Below, one piece after another: positions 5,399 through 11,840 of a stretch of DNA of 11,883 nt. Position numbers and translations under genes: made by a program. The notes below the pieces were generated by a model. It ran no database searches. It was not told where the DNA came from and saw only the letters and a program-made list of their open reading frames with translations. Source of the stretch: Candidatus Caccovivens faecavium (GTDB taxonomy: Bacteria > Bacillota > Clostridia > Christensenellales > UBA1242); contig DVLK01000064.1 of NCBI GenBank assembly GCA_018715545.1, positions 1 through 11,883 on the forward strand, written 5' to 3'. Position 1 is the stretch's first letter. The number at the start of each line of letters is the position of its first letter.

Positions 5399-8300
5399 AT
5401 GCCAGAAACGCAAAATAAAGCAAACAATCTTTTAAATATACAAAGAGGCAAGGGCGATATAAACTCTTACCAAAATAAAGATGGCTTTTTTACAACGCAG
5501 TATGTGGCACTTGGAAATAGCAATTCAAATCTTCTTGCTCAAAGTTTGACAGTTGCAAGATACCAAAATGATAAAAACGAAAAATTACCTCTTATCACAA
5601 TAAAAAAAGGAGATGATGTCGTTGCACGCTTCTATAATGTCCGTGGCGAAGGCGACCAAATCTTTATGGATATCCTCGACCCTAGCCTTCAAAGAAATTT
5701 TGAAGAAAACAAAATCTCCTCAAAAGAAGTGGCAATCTCAGGGCTTGAACTTGACAAGAAGCTAGATGTCAGAGTTAAAGGGCTTGGCAAAGATTTAGGT
5801 GTTCTTTTCTCAGCCTTTGGCTTTCAGATGCAAACACCAGAAAAAAATCAAGTGTTAAAAAATGAAAGTTTGCCTTTTGATATCGAAGTAGGAGAAAATT
5901 TCTTAGATAAAGCGCTTAAAAATCAACTTGATAACACAAAAGATAAAGGATGTTTGTTAAGCGAAAGCATGTCCCTTAACTCCCCTACCATGCAAGGTAT
6001 GTTAAGAGCATCGACCTTTAATGAAAATTTAGGAAATACTTTTACAAAATCAGAAAAGAGCTTTGCAGATGGTAAAGTTAAAATAACTTCCTTAAATTAC
6101 GATACAACGATTAACAATCAAACTGTTAAACGCCCTATTCAATTTATCGAAGCAAATGGTAAGATTTCCACCTACCTTTCCATAGTTGACGGACTAACAA
6201 ATAGAGAAAAAAATGGTCGCTTTTACGAAATATCAAATATTAGAGTGACCAAGGACAATAGGATTTTCCTTAAAATTACTGATGATAGTTTAGATACCAT
6301 TGGAGGTAGCACGCCTCACACAAGAACCATTGAAATTCCTCATAATAATGACAGCACCCTTGTAAACTACATAAAAAATGATGTATTAAAAAATAAAAAT
6401 TATGAAAATCTTAATGATAAAGCAAGTGACGATAGTGTTATAGATACGCTCTCAACAAACGCCTCGCTTTCTAATAAAGAATATGGCGAAATAGAAAATC
6501 AAATTGGCGGAAATACACAAGTTTTTGATAGTGCTGGCTTTATTAGAAGGGATCAACCTGAAAATAGTTTTGAAAATCTAAACGAAGCACAAGAAATTCC
6601 AGAAGTTGATAAAAAGGAATATGACAAATCTCATGATATAAATCCAATGGAAACTGTTGGCTCTCCACTACCTAACAAGGATGCAAGCGCTAAATTATTT
6701 GCTGATGACGCTAACAATGGTAATCCAGAGAATGATAGAGAGCCTGAGCCACAACCTGAGCCTCAACCTGAGCCTGCACCTCAGTCACCTGCTGGTGATA
6801 ATGAAAGAACTGGCGATGAAAGAGAAGGTGAAAGAGAAAATACTGATAGGGAAGCGGATGGTAGTAATCCAGCTGGCGGACCACCTCCTGTTGCCCCTCA
6901 TACCGAAGAACAACATGACGAAAATGCCCCTGCTCCTAAAAAGAGAAGTGCGCTTGACATTCCGTTTATTGACAAGAAAGACGACGCTAAGGGCTTTGAT
7001 AAAGATAAATCAAACGCCTTAGCTGCAAAGCTCGGCACAGGCATTTTAGGTGTTTCAGCAGTTTTGCTCGCTTTCAGTGTCATAATTCCATTCTTAGCTC
7101 CATTTGCAATAGCAGGTCTTGCAACAGCAACCATTGTCTATACTAAGCCTTGGGAGCTTTTTGCAGCAGGTAGCTCCACCGCCGTGGACAGAGCAAACGC
7201 AAAACTTGCAAAGGAAAAATTAAAAGAATTAAAAAGAGAGCGTAAAGCTGAAAATGCACTTGCGAGAGAGCAAAGCGAAAAGAGAGCAAAAAATGCCATA
7301 TTAAACAAAAATCAAAAACAAATTGAAAGATTAAATGAAGAAAATGGTGGAATAGACGCAAGAATTGCCATGTTAGAAAGATATAAAAGAGAACTTCAAA
7401 CGCAGAATGGTATTCTACTCACTCATGGACGCCAAGAAGGCGATTTTAAAAATTTTAACCTAGACGAAGCTAATATGACTGAGGAAGAAAAAGAACAGTA
7501 CAGAGCTCTTTTAGAGGCAATAGACTTAGAAGATGCTCAATACGCAGAAGATTTTACAGTTCCATACAACGAGCGCGCACAAATGCATAAAGAAGCTCTT
7601 TACGAAACCGTGGAAAACTTGCAAAATAACAAACTTGAATATGATAAAGCACAAAAAGCTTACAGCGAGGCAGAAGCACAAATACCTATCGAAACACAAG
7701 CAGTTGAAAAGTTAAGAGAAAATTCTCATGTCGCTAAATATTTAAGTTTTCAAGATGAAAAGAAAAAACTTGAAGATAAATTAGCCACCCTTTCTACTGA
7801 AGAAGAAAAGAAAGCTGTAAACAATGAAATCGCAAATATTGAAAAGAAAATTAATTCGTTAACTCTCTCAGGCGCACCTAAAAAAGCGGTTGAAGAGTAT
7901 CTAGAACGAACTGACAAATTAAACACTCTAAACGAAAATTACGAAACTTCTAAGCAAAAAATGGAAGAGCTAAAAGCCGAAGGCGAGGCGCTTTCTATAA
8001 AGGAACAAACACAAAGAGCAGTTGTTATTAACGACACTATGGTAGAGGCTCATAAAGAAGATAAAGAGGTAATGAGCGATGAAAAGCGCATGGCAACTGT
8101 AAAGCTAAACACCAGCCTTATCTCTTCCTTAGATAGCGAAATTGCAGGACTTAACGAAATCAAATCACAGAACGAAAAGCTTGGTGAAAAAATCGCCAAA
8201 AAGGCAGAAAAAGATAAGGGTTACCACAAAAAAGTGACAAAACAACAAGAAAAGTATGAGCGCGCAGTTGACTATCAACAAAACTTGACGAAAGGCATAG

Positions 8301-8623
8301 ATGATTACCTAGTTGAAGTTTCCGATGTGACTAAGGCAGAGCAAGAATATGTTAAAGGTCAACGCGAAGAGGCGAAGAAAAGTGCCGACTTGATACTACA
8401 AGGCTATAATCAAATAGCTGAAAAAGGACTTACTGGTGAAGAATTAAAGAAAGCTCTTGATGATGCTTTCGTACACATCAACAATCTTAAAAGAACATCC
8501 CCTCCTGAATTTAGCGCTGGATATGACGAGTTAAGAAAACAAGGCGAACAAAGATTTGGATATACTCCTGAAAGAGAAAATGCAACTGGCAAAAGTTATG
8601 ATAGAGATGCGGTAGAAGCATAA
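5399..8623 (+). CDS. Large unknown protein: N-terminal domain, Pro/acidic linker, membrane hairpin, long coiled coil
   Basis: This 1074-residue protein is not recognised. ATG at 5399 is chosen because GGAGG (5389-5393) ends 5 bases before it; a TTG at 5387 is in frame but lies within the leader without a ribosome binding site. There is no N-terminal signal peptide. Residues 1 to about 365 look globular, with beta-type stretches such as LPLITIKKGDDVVARFYNV. About 366-540 is polar and probably disordered, including PEPQPEPQPEPAP (449-461) and Glu/Asp/Arg-rich runs. Residues 547-581 are the only hydrophobic segment; a PFLAP break in its middle suggests a short helical hairpin. From about 597 to 1010 the sequence is Lys/Glu/Gln-rich with heptad-like spacing, strongly coiled-coil; a polar tail follows. 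By eye there is a single cysteine. It is a one-gene unit with its own promoter and terminator. A membrane-anchored structural or scaffold role is inference only. Confidence 0.93.
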   Translation: MPETQNKANNLLNIQRGKGDINSYQNKDGFFTTQYVALGNSNSNLLAQSLTVARYQNDKNEKLPLITIKKGDDVVARFYNVRGEGDQIFMDILDPSLQRNFEENKISSKEVAISGLELDKKLDVRVKGLGKDLGVLFSAFGFQMQTPEKNQVLKNESLPFDIEVGENFLDKALKNQLDNTKDKGCLLSESMSLNSPTMQGMLRASTFNENLGNTFTKSEKSFADGKVKITSLNYDTTINNQTVKRPIQFIEANGKISTYLSIVDGLTNREKNGRFYEISNIRVTKDNRIFLKITDDSLDTIGGSTPHTRTIEIPHNNDSTLVNYIKNDVLKNKNYENLNDKASDDSVIDTLSTNASLSNKEYGEIENQIGGNTQVFDSAGFIRRDQPENSFENLNEAQEIPEVDKKEYDKSHDINPMETVGSPLPNKDASAKLFADDANNGNPENDREPEPQPEPQPEPAPQSPAGDNERTGDEREGERENTDREADGSNPAGGPPPVAPHTEEQHDENAPAPKKRSALDIPFIDKKDDAKGFDKDKSNALAAKLGTGILGVSAVLLAFSVIIPFLAPFAIAGLATATIVYTKPWELFAAGSSTAVDRANAKLAKEKLKELKRERKAENALAREQSEKRAKNAILNKNQKQIERLNEENGGIDARIAMLERYKRELQTQNGILLTHGRQEGDFKNFNLDEANMTEEEKEQYRALLEAIDLEDAQYAEDFTVPYNERAQMHKEALYETVENLQNNKLEYDKAQKAYSEAEAQIPIETQAVEKLRENSHVAKYLSFQDEKKKLEDKLATLSTEEEKKAVNNEIANIEKKINSLTLSGAPKKAVEEYLERTDKLNTLNENYETSKQKMEELKAEGEALSIKEQTQRAVVINDTMVEAHKEDKEVMSDEKRMATVKLNTSLISSLDSEIAGLNEIKSQNEKLGEKIAKKAEKDKGYHKKVTKQQEKYERAVDYQQNLTKGIDDYLVEVSDVTKAEQEYVKGQREEAKKSADLILQGYNQIAEKGLTGEELKKALDDAFVHINNLKRTSPPEFSAGYDELRKQGEQRFGYTPERENATGKSYDRDAVEA
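6743..6778 (+). repeat. Three tandem 12-bp repeats encoding Pro-Glu-Pro-Gln
   Basis: Three head-to-tail copies (CCTGAGCCACAA, CCTGAGCCTCAA, CCTGAGCCTGCA) encode PEPQ PEPQ PEPA inside the large unknown gene. Copies differ only at third positions and in the last codon. Such in-frame repeats can change copy number by slippage and so vary linker length between strains. Confidence 0.85.
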
Positions 8624-8625
8624 TT

Positions 8626-8652
8626 AAAGAGAGAAATTATCTCTCTTTTTTT
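8626..8652 (+). terminator. Intrinsic terminator of the large unknown gene
   Basis: AAAGAGAGA (8626-8634) pairs perfectly with TCTCTCTTT (8640-8648) around a 5-base AATTA loop, and the T run continues to 8652. It begins 2 bases after the TAA stop codon. Confidence 0.88.
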
Positions 8653-8830
8653 ATACTACATCATAAAAACAAAATTAAAAATGAATAAAATCTAATACAG
8701 TTTATTAACTTATAATTGTAGTATTATTTATATTCTGCATTATTATTTCATACAGAGAAATATTGTTATATGCAACATATTTTACTTAAATATTAAAACG
8801 CTGAAATTTTAAATAATTATTTTAGATTGT
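8653..8830. other. AT-rich gap between the large gene and the ychF promoter
   Basis: No gene with a ribosome binding site is seen on either strand, and no stable GC-containing hairpin. The stretch is very AT-rich. It contains scattered TATAAT-like words, for example at about 8710, without convincing -35 partners. Confidence 0.6.
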
Positions 8831-8868
8831 TTTATCAATAAACTTGCTATTTATCATCAATCTTGCTA
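8831..8868 (+). repeat. 19-bp tandem direct repeat forming the ychF promoter
   Basis: Two abutting 19-bp copies, at 8831-8849 and 8850-8868, both read TTTATCA-nnnnn-CTTGCTA and agree at 16 of 19 positions. The end of copy one supplies the -35 box and the end of copy two the first bases of the -10 box, so the promoter may have arisen by duplication, or the repeat may be a pair of binding sites on one face of the helix about two turns apart. Confidence 0.75.
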
Positions 8869-8872
8869 TAAT
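8844..8872 (+). promoter_or_regulatory. Promoter of ychF
   Basis: TTGCTA (8844-8849, 4 of 6 matches), 17 bases, then TATAAT (8867-8872, 6 of 6). Transcription would begin near 8879, giving a leader of about 26 bases with GGAG at 8895-8898. Confidence 0.75.
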
Positions 8873-8904
8873 TAAGAGCGAAAATTAAACTTACGGAGAA
8901 AAAT

Positions 8905-9999
8905 ATGAAAATTGGAGTTGTGGGGCTTCCTAATGTAGGAAAAAGCTCCTTGTTTAATGCAATTACTAGCGCTGGTGCGGAGAGCGCCAACTACCCTTTC
9001 TGCACGATTGAGCCTAATGTCGGCGTGGTTGATGTGCCAGATGAAAGACTGGAAGTACTCGGCAAGATGTACAACACCGAAAAAATTACACCTGCAAGTA
9101 TTGAGTTTGTTGATATCGCGGGACTTGTCGCTGGCGCTAGCCATGGCGAAGGACTTGGCAATAAGTTTTTAAGTCATATTCGCGAGGTCGATGCTATTGT
9201 TCATGTTGTTAGATGTTTTGAAAACGATAAAATCATCCATGTCAGTGGCAGTATTGACCCTAAGCGTGATATTGAAACCATTGAAACAGAACTCGCCCTT
9301 TCCGACTTAGAGCAAGTAGATAAATTTTTAGAGAAAAACTCTAAACTTGTCAAAACAACTGGCGATAAAAGCTTGCTTGTCACAGTCAACATGCTTTCTA
9401 GAATTAAAGAATGTTTAGAAAAAGGCGGACAAGCAAGAACCTTGGCTTATAGCGAGGACGAGGAGAAACTTTTAAAAAATTTTGCCCTTCTCACAAATAA
9501 GCCTGTTATATATGTGGCAAACATCGGAGAGGATGATTTACAACGCGAAACAAACAAGTATGTTGAAGTGGTCAAGGAAATCGCCGAAAAGGAACATGAA
9601 AAGGTAATTGTCCTTTGCACAAAAATTGAGGAAGAACTCGCCGTTCTTGACAAGGAAGAGCGCGATATGTTTAAAAAAGAACTCGGAATTAAGTCGAGCG
9701 GGCTTGAAAAACTTGTGAGCGCAAGCTATGACCTTTTAGGCCTTATGAGCTATCTAACAGCTGGTGAAAAAGAAGTGCGCGCGTGGACGATTAAAAAAGG
9801 CACAAAAGCACCTGAGGCTGCTGGAAAAATTCATAGCGATTTTGAAAAGGGCTTCATAAAGGCAGAAATTGTTTCCTACAACGACCTTGTGGAAGCAGGC
9901 TCCTTTTTAAAAGCAAAGGAAAAGGGCAAAGTTCGCATGGAAGGCAAGGAATATGTTATGCAAGACGGCGATGTGGTGCTGTTTAGGTTTAATAACTAA
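8905..9999 (+). CDS. ychF: Ribosome-binding ATPase YchF (Obg-like ATPase)
   Basis: YchF is a cytoplasmic P-loop NTPase of the Obg family that associates with ribosomes and prefers ATP to GTP. The full-length 364-residue protein shows P-loop GLPNVGKSS (7-15), switch-type NYPFCTIEPNVG (29-40), G3 region with Asp70 in FVDIAGLVAGASHGEGLGN, and NIGE (206-209) in place of the NKxD of GTPases, which fits ATP specificity. A C-terminal TGS domain follows (about 275-364), with EVRAWTIKKG and IHSDFEKGFIKAE. Cys33 aligns with the E. coli redox-sensitive cysteine in FPFCTIEPN. GGAG 6 bases before ATG at 8905 sets the start. No GC-rich terminator directly follows; a hairpin-dense non-coding block does. Confidence 0.98.
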   Translation: MKIGVVGLPNVGKSSLFNAITSAGAESANYPFCTIEPNVGVVDVPDERLEVLGKMYNTEKITPASIEFVDIAGLVAGASHGEGLGNKFLSHIREVDAIVHVVRCFENDKIIHVSGSIDPKRDIETIETELALSDLEQVDKFLEKNSKLVKTTGDKSLLVTVNMLSRIKECLEKGGQARTLAYSEDEEKLLKNFALLTNKPVIYVANIGEDDLQRETNKYVEVVKEIAEKEHEKVIVLCTKIEEELAVLDKEERDMFKKELGIKSSGLEKLVSASYDLLGLMSYLTAGEKEVRAWTIKKGTKAPEAAGKIHSDFEKGFIKAEIVSYNDLVEAGSFLKAKEKGKVRMEGKEYVMQDGDVVLFRFNN

Positions 10000-10003
10000 A
10001 CCG

Positions 10004-10087
10004 CTGGGCAGACACCAACTCCGCTTAACGCCGACACGAAAAATTAAAAATTTTTCTAACGGCTACTCCGTTGGTTTCTCTACCCAG
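10004..10087. repeat. 84-base nested inverted repeat
   Basis: Four nested arms line up in order: CTGGG (10004-10008) with CCCAG (10083-10087); ACCAAC (10014-10019) with GTTGGT (10070-10075); GCCG (10030-10033) with CGGC (10060-10063); AAAAATT (10039-10045) with AATTTTT (10049-10055) around an AAA loop. The arms are separated by unpaired stretches of similar size. It begins 4 bases after the ychF stop and might also end ychF transcription, but there is no U-tract at its outer end. Confidence 0.65.
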
Positions 10088-10120
10088 TCCTCTTCAGCGT
10101 CGTAAACTGCACTTCATTTC

Positions 10121-10144
10121 GTGGTTTGATTGTTTTCAAACCAC
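10121..10144. repeat. Perfect 9-bp hairpin
   Basis: GTGGTTTGA (10121-10129) and TCAAACCAC (10136-10144) are perfect inverse copies around a 6-base loop. No T run follows on either strand, so it does not look like an intrinsic terminator. Confidence 0.7.
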
Positions 10145-10169
10145 TTACCATTCGTTTGTTTACTCCTTA

Positions 10170-10198
10170 TCCCCAAAAATGATAAACATTTTCGGGGA
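10170..10198. repeat. Hairpin with CCCC/GGGG base
   Basis: TCCCC (10170-10174) pairs with GGGGA (10194-10198). After one A-C mismatch, AAAATG (10176-10181) pairs with CATTTT (10187-10192) around an ATAAA loop. The four G-C pairs make it one of the most stable short hairpins in the window. Confidence 0.7.
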
Positions 10199-10204
10199 CC
10201 CCCA

Positions 10205-10258
10205 TTTGATTTTCGATTTATGCTCGCCGAACGCAGTTCTACGCTTCGCAAAATCAAA
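10205..10258. repeat. Long-loop inverted repeat with inner hairpin
   Basis: TTTGATTTT (10205-10213) and AAAATCAAA (10250-10258) are perfect 9-bp inverse copies. The pairing can continue by CGA (10214-10216) with TCG (10246-10248) past one bulged base. Inside lies a small GAAC-GCA-GTTC hairpin (10229-10239). Confidence 0.6.
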
Positions 10259-10349
10259 AATTGTTTTTAAAGCGTGAATGTAGCGCGTTGTGAGAAAATT
10301 TGGTTTTGATTATAGAATGGATTAACATATATTAAAACTTTCCACAACT

Positions 10350-10394
10350 CTTCACTGAACGCGACGAGCGTTCCTTCACTTTTCACTCTTCACT
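10350..10394. repeat. Heptanucleotide (YTTCACT) array split by a palindrome
   Basis: Four copies of CTTCACT or TTTCACT lie at 10350-10356, 10374-10380, 10381-10387 and 10388-10394. The first is separated from the other three by a 17-base palindrome, GAACGC-GACGA-GCGTTC (10357-10373). The last three are exactly head to tail with 7-base periodicity. This looks like a repetitive intergenic element rather than part of a gene. Confidence 0.75.
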
Positions 10395-10479
10395 TAAAAA
10401 AGCGGTTTGCCAAAAAATATAAGATTATATTTTATAAGAAACCTGATAACACAATAAAGTTTATGTATAAAGGAAAAAT

Positions 10480-10851
10480 ATGGAAAAAATTGATACATTA
10501 TCCCCGCTTGCGCTCGCCTTTATCGGCGATGCGGTGCATACAAAATTTGTGCGAGAATATGTGCTTTTAAATAGCGAAAATTCTAAAATAAATAACTACC
10601 ACAATTCGGCGAAAAAGTTTTGCAATGCGTCACGACAAAAGGAAGTGCTAGAAAGAATCACTCCGCTTTTAACCGAGCAAGAAAAAGATATTGTAAGGCG
10701 AGCAAGAAACGCAAAATCTAAACACAAAGCGAAAAACTATGATGAAGAAGAATACAAAAAAGCCACCGCCTTTGAGGCACTAATTGGCTATCTATATTTA
10801 AGTAAGCAAAACGAAAGGTTGAATGAAATTTTGAATTTTTCAGTGAAATAA
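10480..10851 (+). CDS. mrnC: Mini-ribonuclease III (23S rRNA maturation)
   Basis: Mini-III is a short RNase III made of the catalytic domain only; in Bacillus it trims the ends of the 23S rRNA precursor. The 123-residue length fits, as there is no double-stranded RNA-binding domain. The signature PLALAFIGDAVHTKFVRE carries the catalytic acidic residue Asp17, and the second motif TAFEALIGYLYL carries Glu99. The basic stretch VRRARNAKSKHKAKN lies between them and probably contacts RNA. ATG at 10480 has AAAGGA (10469-10474) 5 bases upstream. No convincing promoter is seen directly before it. In Firmicutes mrnC commonly sits next to rlmB, as here; cysS, often upstream, is absent and replaced by the structured block and ychF. 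Confidence 0.96.
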   Translation: MEKIDTLSPLALAFIGDAVHTKFVREYVLLNSENSKINNYHNSAKKFCNASRQKEVLERITPLLTEQEKDIVRRARNAKSKHKAKNYDEEEYKKATAFEALIGYLYLSKQNERLNEILNFSVK

Positions 10852-11026
10852 TTACTAACCCCCATTACATCCGATAAATTATTTAATTTCGAAAATATTT
10901 TCGCCATAATTTTTCGTAACAAAAATTTATGAAAAATATAAAAAATCAAAAAAATAACTAAAAATCGGCGAAAAAATCAAAAAAAATGATAAAAAATATA
11001 AAAAAATCGAAAATAAAGGAGAAAAA
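10852..11026 (+). promoter_or_regulatory. A-rich rlmB leader / mrnC-rlmB spacer
   Basis: No gene, clear terminator or clear promoter is seen, so mrnC and rlmB may be co-transcribed. The segment from about 10920 is almost all A with interspersed TC and TAT. A palindrome CGAAAATATTTTCG lies at 10890-10903. Its right half can pair instead with a distant site: TTTTCGCC (10898-10905) with GGCGAAAA (10967-10974), extended by ATTTTT (10909-10914) with AAAAAT (10960-10965). Whether these fold in the RNA is uncertain given the AT content. GGAG (11018-11021) is the rlmB ribosome binding site. Confidence 0.4.
10939..10956 (+). repeat. 18-bp A-rich direct repeat, copy upstream of rlmB
   Basis: TAAAAAATCAAAAAAATA occurs here and again, identically, at 11791-11808 downstream of rlmB. 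A near copy lies at about 10971-10987. The low complexity means chance or slippage is a fair explanation. Confidence 0.5.
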
Positions 11027-11755
11027 ATGTTAATTGAAGGAAGAAATCAAGTTGTTGAGGCGATTAAAAATGGCAAAACAATAAATAAACTGTATGTTGA
11101 TTTGAACTATGCACATCGCAAGGATGAGGTCATCTCGCTTTCAAAACAATTTAAAATCAAAGTGGAATTTATGCCGAAAAAGGCACTTGATGGTATATCA
11201 AAAACGGCACATCATCAAGGCTATATTGCCGAAACTGTTGACTTTGAATACTGCGAAGTGAGTGACATTCTCGCGAAGGCAAAAGCTAAAAATGAAGATG
11301 CCTTTGTGGTGCTACTCGATGGCATAGAGGACCCACACAACCTTGGCGCAATCATCCGCTCCTGCGAATGTGCTGGCGTGCATGGAATAATACTTCCTAA
11401 GATGCGCTCCTGTCAAGTCAACGAAACTGTGGTACGAACAAGCGCTGGCGCAATTTCCAATATGCTTATCGCGCGTGTCACCAACTTAAAAGACGCAATG
11501 GAAGAATTAAAGGAAAATGGACTTTGGATCTATGGCGCGGAAATAGGCGGTGATGACATCTATTCCACAAATCTCACAGGCCCTATCGGCATCGTCATCG
11601 GCTCAGAAGGCAAAGGCACAAGAGAAAGTGTGAAATCCCACTGCGACAAAATCATCTCGCTTCCGCTCTTTGGCTCGGTCAATTCACTTAATGCAAGTGT
11701 CAGTGCTGGAATTGTTGTCTATGAGGTTGTTAGACAAAGATTAAAAAGAAAATAA
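11027..11755 (+). CDS. rlmB: 23S rRNA 2'-O-ribose methyltransferase RlmB (TrmH/SpoU family)
   Basis: This family of SPOUT-fold enzymes transfers a methyl group from S-adenosylmethionine to a ribose 2'-OH; RlmB acts on G2251 (E. coli numbering) of 23S rRNA. The 242-residue protein has a short N-terminal RNA-binding domain (about 1-75, opening MLIEGRNQVVEAI, with HHQGYIAE at 62-69) and a catalytic domain. The latter carries motif 1 DGIEDPHNLGAIIRS with Asn105 and Arg111, motif 2 IGIVIGSEGKGTR with Glu194, and motif 3 LPLFGSVNSLNASVSAG with Asn222, which forms the knot and cofactor site. ATG at 11027 follows AAAGGAG by 5 bases. The pairing with mrnC fits a shared role in 23S rRNA maturation. A tRNA target cannot be fully excluded from sequence alone. 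Confidence 0.94.
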   Translation: MLIEGRNQVVEAIKNGKTINKLYVDLNYAHRKDEVISLSKQFKIKVEFMPKKALDGISKTAHHQGYIAETVDFEYCEVSDILAKAKAKNEDAFVVLLDGIEDPHNLGAIIRSCECAGVHGIILPKMRSCQVNETVVRTSAGAISNMLIARVTNLKDAMEELKENGLWIYGAEIGGDDIYSTNLTGPIGIVIGSEGKGTRESVKSHCDKIISLPLFGSVNSLNASVSAGIVVYEVVRQRLKRK

Positions 11756-11790
11756 AATGGAAAAATTAATAAAAAATAGCAAAAAATCAT

Positions 11791-11808
11791 TAAAAAATCA
11801 AAAAAATA
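11791..11808 (+). repeat. 18-bp A-rich direct repeat, copy downstream of rlmB
   Basis: Identical to the copy at 10939-10956. Its last bases overlap the 5' arm of the rlmB terminator. Confidence 0.5.
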
Positions 11809-11840
11809 GGAATTTTTTTAATAAAATTTCTATTTTTCTT
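11802..11840 (+). terminator. Terminator of rlmB, probably bidirectional
   Basis: AAAAATAGGAATTTT (11802-11816) pairs with AAAATTTCTATTTTT (11823-11837) over 15 bp with a single G-U pair and a TTTAAT loop. The T run ends at 11840. On the minus strand the same hairpin is followed by seven T, so it may also stop a convergent transcript from the right. No gene is visible in the remaining bases to 11883. Confidence 0.8.

Larger units (their letters stand above)
10000..10479. other. 480-bp structured non-coding block between ychF and mrnC
   Basis: No credible gene lies here. The only open frame of note (10071-10277, plus) has no ribosome binding site and runs through several hairpins. Up to about 10400 the block is visibly richer in G and C than the other gaps of the window and contains at least five inverted repeats plus a heptanucleotide array, listed separately. 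AAACCGCT (9998-10005, overlapping the ychF stop) is the inverse of AGCGGTTT (10401-10408), bracketing the block. It could be a degenerate non-autonomous mobile element, a cluster of repetitive extragenic palindromes or a structured RNA. None of these can be settled from one copy. Confidence 0.55.

Noticed and set aside
6657..7022. 121-codon frame overlapping the large gene in another phase
   Set aside because: It is a shadow of the Pro/Glu repeat region, with no ribosome binding site and Leu/Ser-biased composition typical of an out-of-frame reading.
8700..8720. TATAAT-like promoter in the gap before ychF
   Set aside because: No acceptable -35 at 16-18 bases, and a much better promoter lies at 8844-8872.
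8905..9999. GTPase annotation for YchF
   Set aside because: The NIGE motif replaces NKxD, which fits the ATP preference of this subfamily rather than GTP.
10071..10277. 68-codon plus-strand open frame in the structured block
   Set aside because: No ribosome binding site, runs through three inverted repeats, and its product shows no plausible domain; it is treated as non-coding.
9998..10408. Definite insertion sequence or MITE bounded by 8-bp inverted ends
   Set aside because: An 8-bp match is expected by chance about once in such a span, no transposase remnant or target duplication is seen, and only one copy is available; kept as a hypothesis only.
10000..10479. T-box, riboswitch or tRNA in the ychF-mrnC gap
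   Set aside because: No T-box-type GGTGG motif, no cloverleaf and no known riboswitch core was recognisable among the hairpins.
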